A stretch of DNA of 6,214 nt from Chloroflexota bacterium (GTDB taxonomy: Bacteria; Chloroflexota; Limnocylindria; Limnocylindrales; Limnocylindraceae). Numbering within the stretch: the stretch's first letter is position 1; each line of letters begins with the position of its first letter. Both the position numbers and the translations under genes were made by a program. The notes under the pieces were generated by a model. That model made no database searches, was not told where the DNA came from, and saw only the letters and a program-made list of their open reading frames with translations. Of the stretch, positions 5,720 through 6,214 are shown in pieces. The stretch covers positions 1-6,214 of the forward strand of contig SHYI01000059.1 of the NCBI GenBank assembly GCA_009692905.1. The letters are read 5' to 3'.

Positions 5720-6214
5720 CTACTCCGCGTCGACTGTGTCGGGTGTTGCAAGATCAAACGTCTCGTGCAGCGCCTGCAGTGCGCGTGGCGCGTCAGACTC
5801 ACTGACAATGCAGGTGATGCGAATCTCCGAGGTGGAAATCATCTGAATGTTGATCTTCGCGTCGGCAAGAGTTCCGAACATGCGCGCGGCATAGCCTGGC
5901 GCATTCTGAATTCCCGCACCAACAATGGATACCTTCGCCACGTTCTCGTCAATCTCGAGTGCGCGCGCGCCGATCTCGGCGCGAATCTTCTCGAGCACCG
6001 GGCGTGCAGCGGCAAGGTCGGCACGTGAGGTGGTGAACGAGAGGTCGGTGGTGCCGTCGTGCGAAACGTTCTGCACGATCATGTCGACGTTGATGTTCCC
6101 CGCCGAGAGCGGCTCAAACACCGCGCGCGCGATGCCGGGCTTGTCGGGCACGGCAACCATGGTCACCTTCGCCACCTTCGTATCGGCCGCCAGGCCGCGA
6201 ACCTTATTGCGCTT
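5720..6214 (-). CDS. lysC: Aspartate kinase, C-terminal regulatory part (partial)
   Basis: This is the 3' end of an aspartokinase gene; the 5' part, with the kinase domain, lies beyond the right edge. The enzyme phosphorylates L-aspartate, the first step towards lysine, threonine, methionine and diaminopimelate, in the cytoplasm. The frame is open from the edge for 164 codons and ends at TAG (5722-5720). The visible residues form two ACT domains. The first begins around AKVTMVAVPDKPG and carries NVDMIVQN and TDLSFT; the second begins around AKVSIVGAGI and carries INIQMISTSEIRI. These are hallmarks of the lysC-type regulatory region that binds lysine and/or threonine for feedback inhibition. 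The order and length match the usual end of actinobacterial and Bacillus-type enzymes. An in-frame GTG at 6175 is probably internal, since ACT-linked sequence continues upstream of it. birA follows after 5 bases, so the two are probably translationally coupled. Assignment to aspartokinase is firm; which effector it senses is not visible. Confidence 0.94.
   Translation of the reverse strand, partial: KRNKVRGLAADTKVAKVTMVAVPDKPGIARAVFEPLSAGNINVDMIVQNVSHDGTTDLSFTTSRADLAAARPVLEKIRAEIGARALEIDENVAKVSIVGAGIQNAPGYAARMFGTLADAKINIQMISTSEIRITCIVSESDAPRALQALHETFDLATPDTVDAE
5723..5726 (-). promoter_or_regulatory. Ribosome binding site supporting a CTG start of birA
   Basis: GGAG on the minus strand, inside the last codons of lysC, sits 8 bases before CTG at 5714-5712. 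The spacing is normal for a Shine-Dalgarno site. It is the only such site near the place where the conserved BirA sequence begins, so it favours CTG as the initiator. The lysC stop codon lies between the two, which would allow termination and re-initiation. Confidence 0.6.

Noticed and set aside
3314..5805. Further long plus-strand frames opposite accDA and birA
   Set aside because: They overlap each other in different frames and lie fully opposite genes with intact conserved motifs; composition is that of shadow frames.
5720..6175. Separate small ACT-domain gene, or an aspartokinase beta subunit starting at GTG 6175
   Set aside because: The frame runs open to the window edge with aspartokinase-like sequence (GLAADTKVAKV), and known internal starts lie further upstream relative to the ACT domains, so one partial lysC is the simpler call.
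1..6214. tRNA, rRNA, CRISPR, insertion sequence or long repeats
   Set aside because: No repeat array, inverted terminal repeat, transposase motif or RNA-gene-like stretch was seen, and nearly every base belongs to a conserved gene.

Overview
The window is GC-rich (well above 60% by eye) and almost entirely coding. All seven genes I can support lie on the minus strand, so transcription runs from right (6214) to left (1). The fused AccD-AccA protein, the lysC-type aspartokinase with two ACT domains and the GTG/CTG starts suggest a high-GC bacterium of the Actinomycetota or Chloroflexota kind. The sequence alone does not decide the phylum.

Layout in transcription order: the 3' end of an aspartate kinase gene (lysC, cut by the right edge); birA, a biotin protein ligase without a DNA-binding domain; a fused accD-accA gene encoding both carboxyltransferase halves of acetyl-CoA carboxylase; an accB-like carrier gene; accC, biotin carboxylase; fabZ, the 3-hydroxyacyl-ACP dehydratase; and the 5' part of a calcineurin-like phosphoesterase-family gene, cut by the left edge. 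Gaps are 5, 31 and 3 bases, then two 4-base overlaps, then 13 bases. This is what a single operon with translational coupling looks like. No promoter, factor-independent terminator, tRNA, rRNA, mobile element or CRISPR array is visible, and no stretch over 31 bases is non-coding.

Together the acc genes, birA and fabZ make malonyl-CoA and carry out one step of fatty-acid elongation. The striking exception is the accB product. It has the fold and length of a biotin carboxyl carrier protein, but the biotin-accepting Glu-Ala-Met-Lys-Met motif is replaced, without any gap, by Asp-Val-Leu-Gly-Val. The acceptor lysine is therefore a glycine. The cassette thus encodes the ligase that attaches biotin, the enzyme that carboxylates it and the enzyme that transfers the carboxyl group, but no protein that can carry biotin. 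A working carrier should lie elsewhere in the genome. This AccB-like protein may be a structural or inhibitory subunit, comparable in logic to the plant BADC proteins.

Other points: birA has no ATG, GTG or TTG start that keeps its active site and probably starts at CTG; the AccD-AccA fusion is joined by an unusual glycine-rich hydrophobic segment; a hairpin may cover the ribosome binding site of accDA; and the phosphoesterase-like protein has lost three residues expected in its metal and active site.
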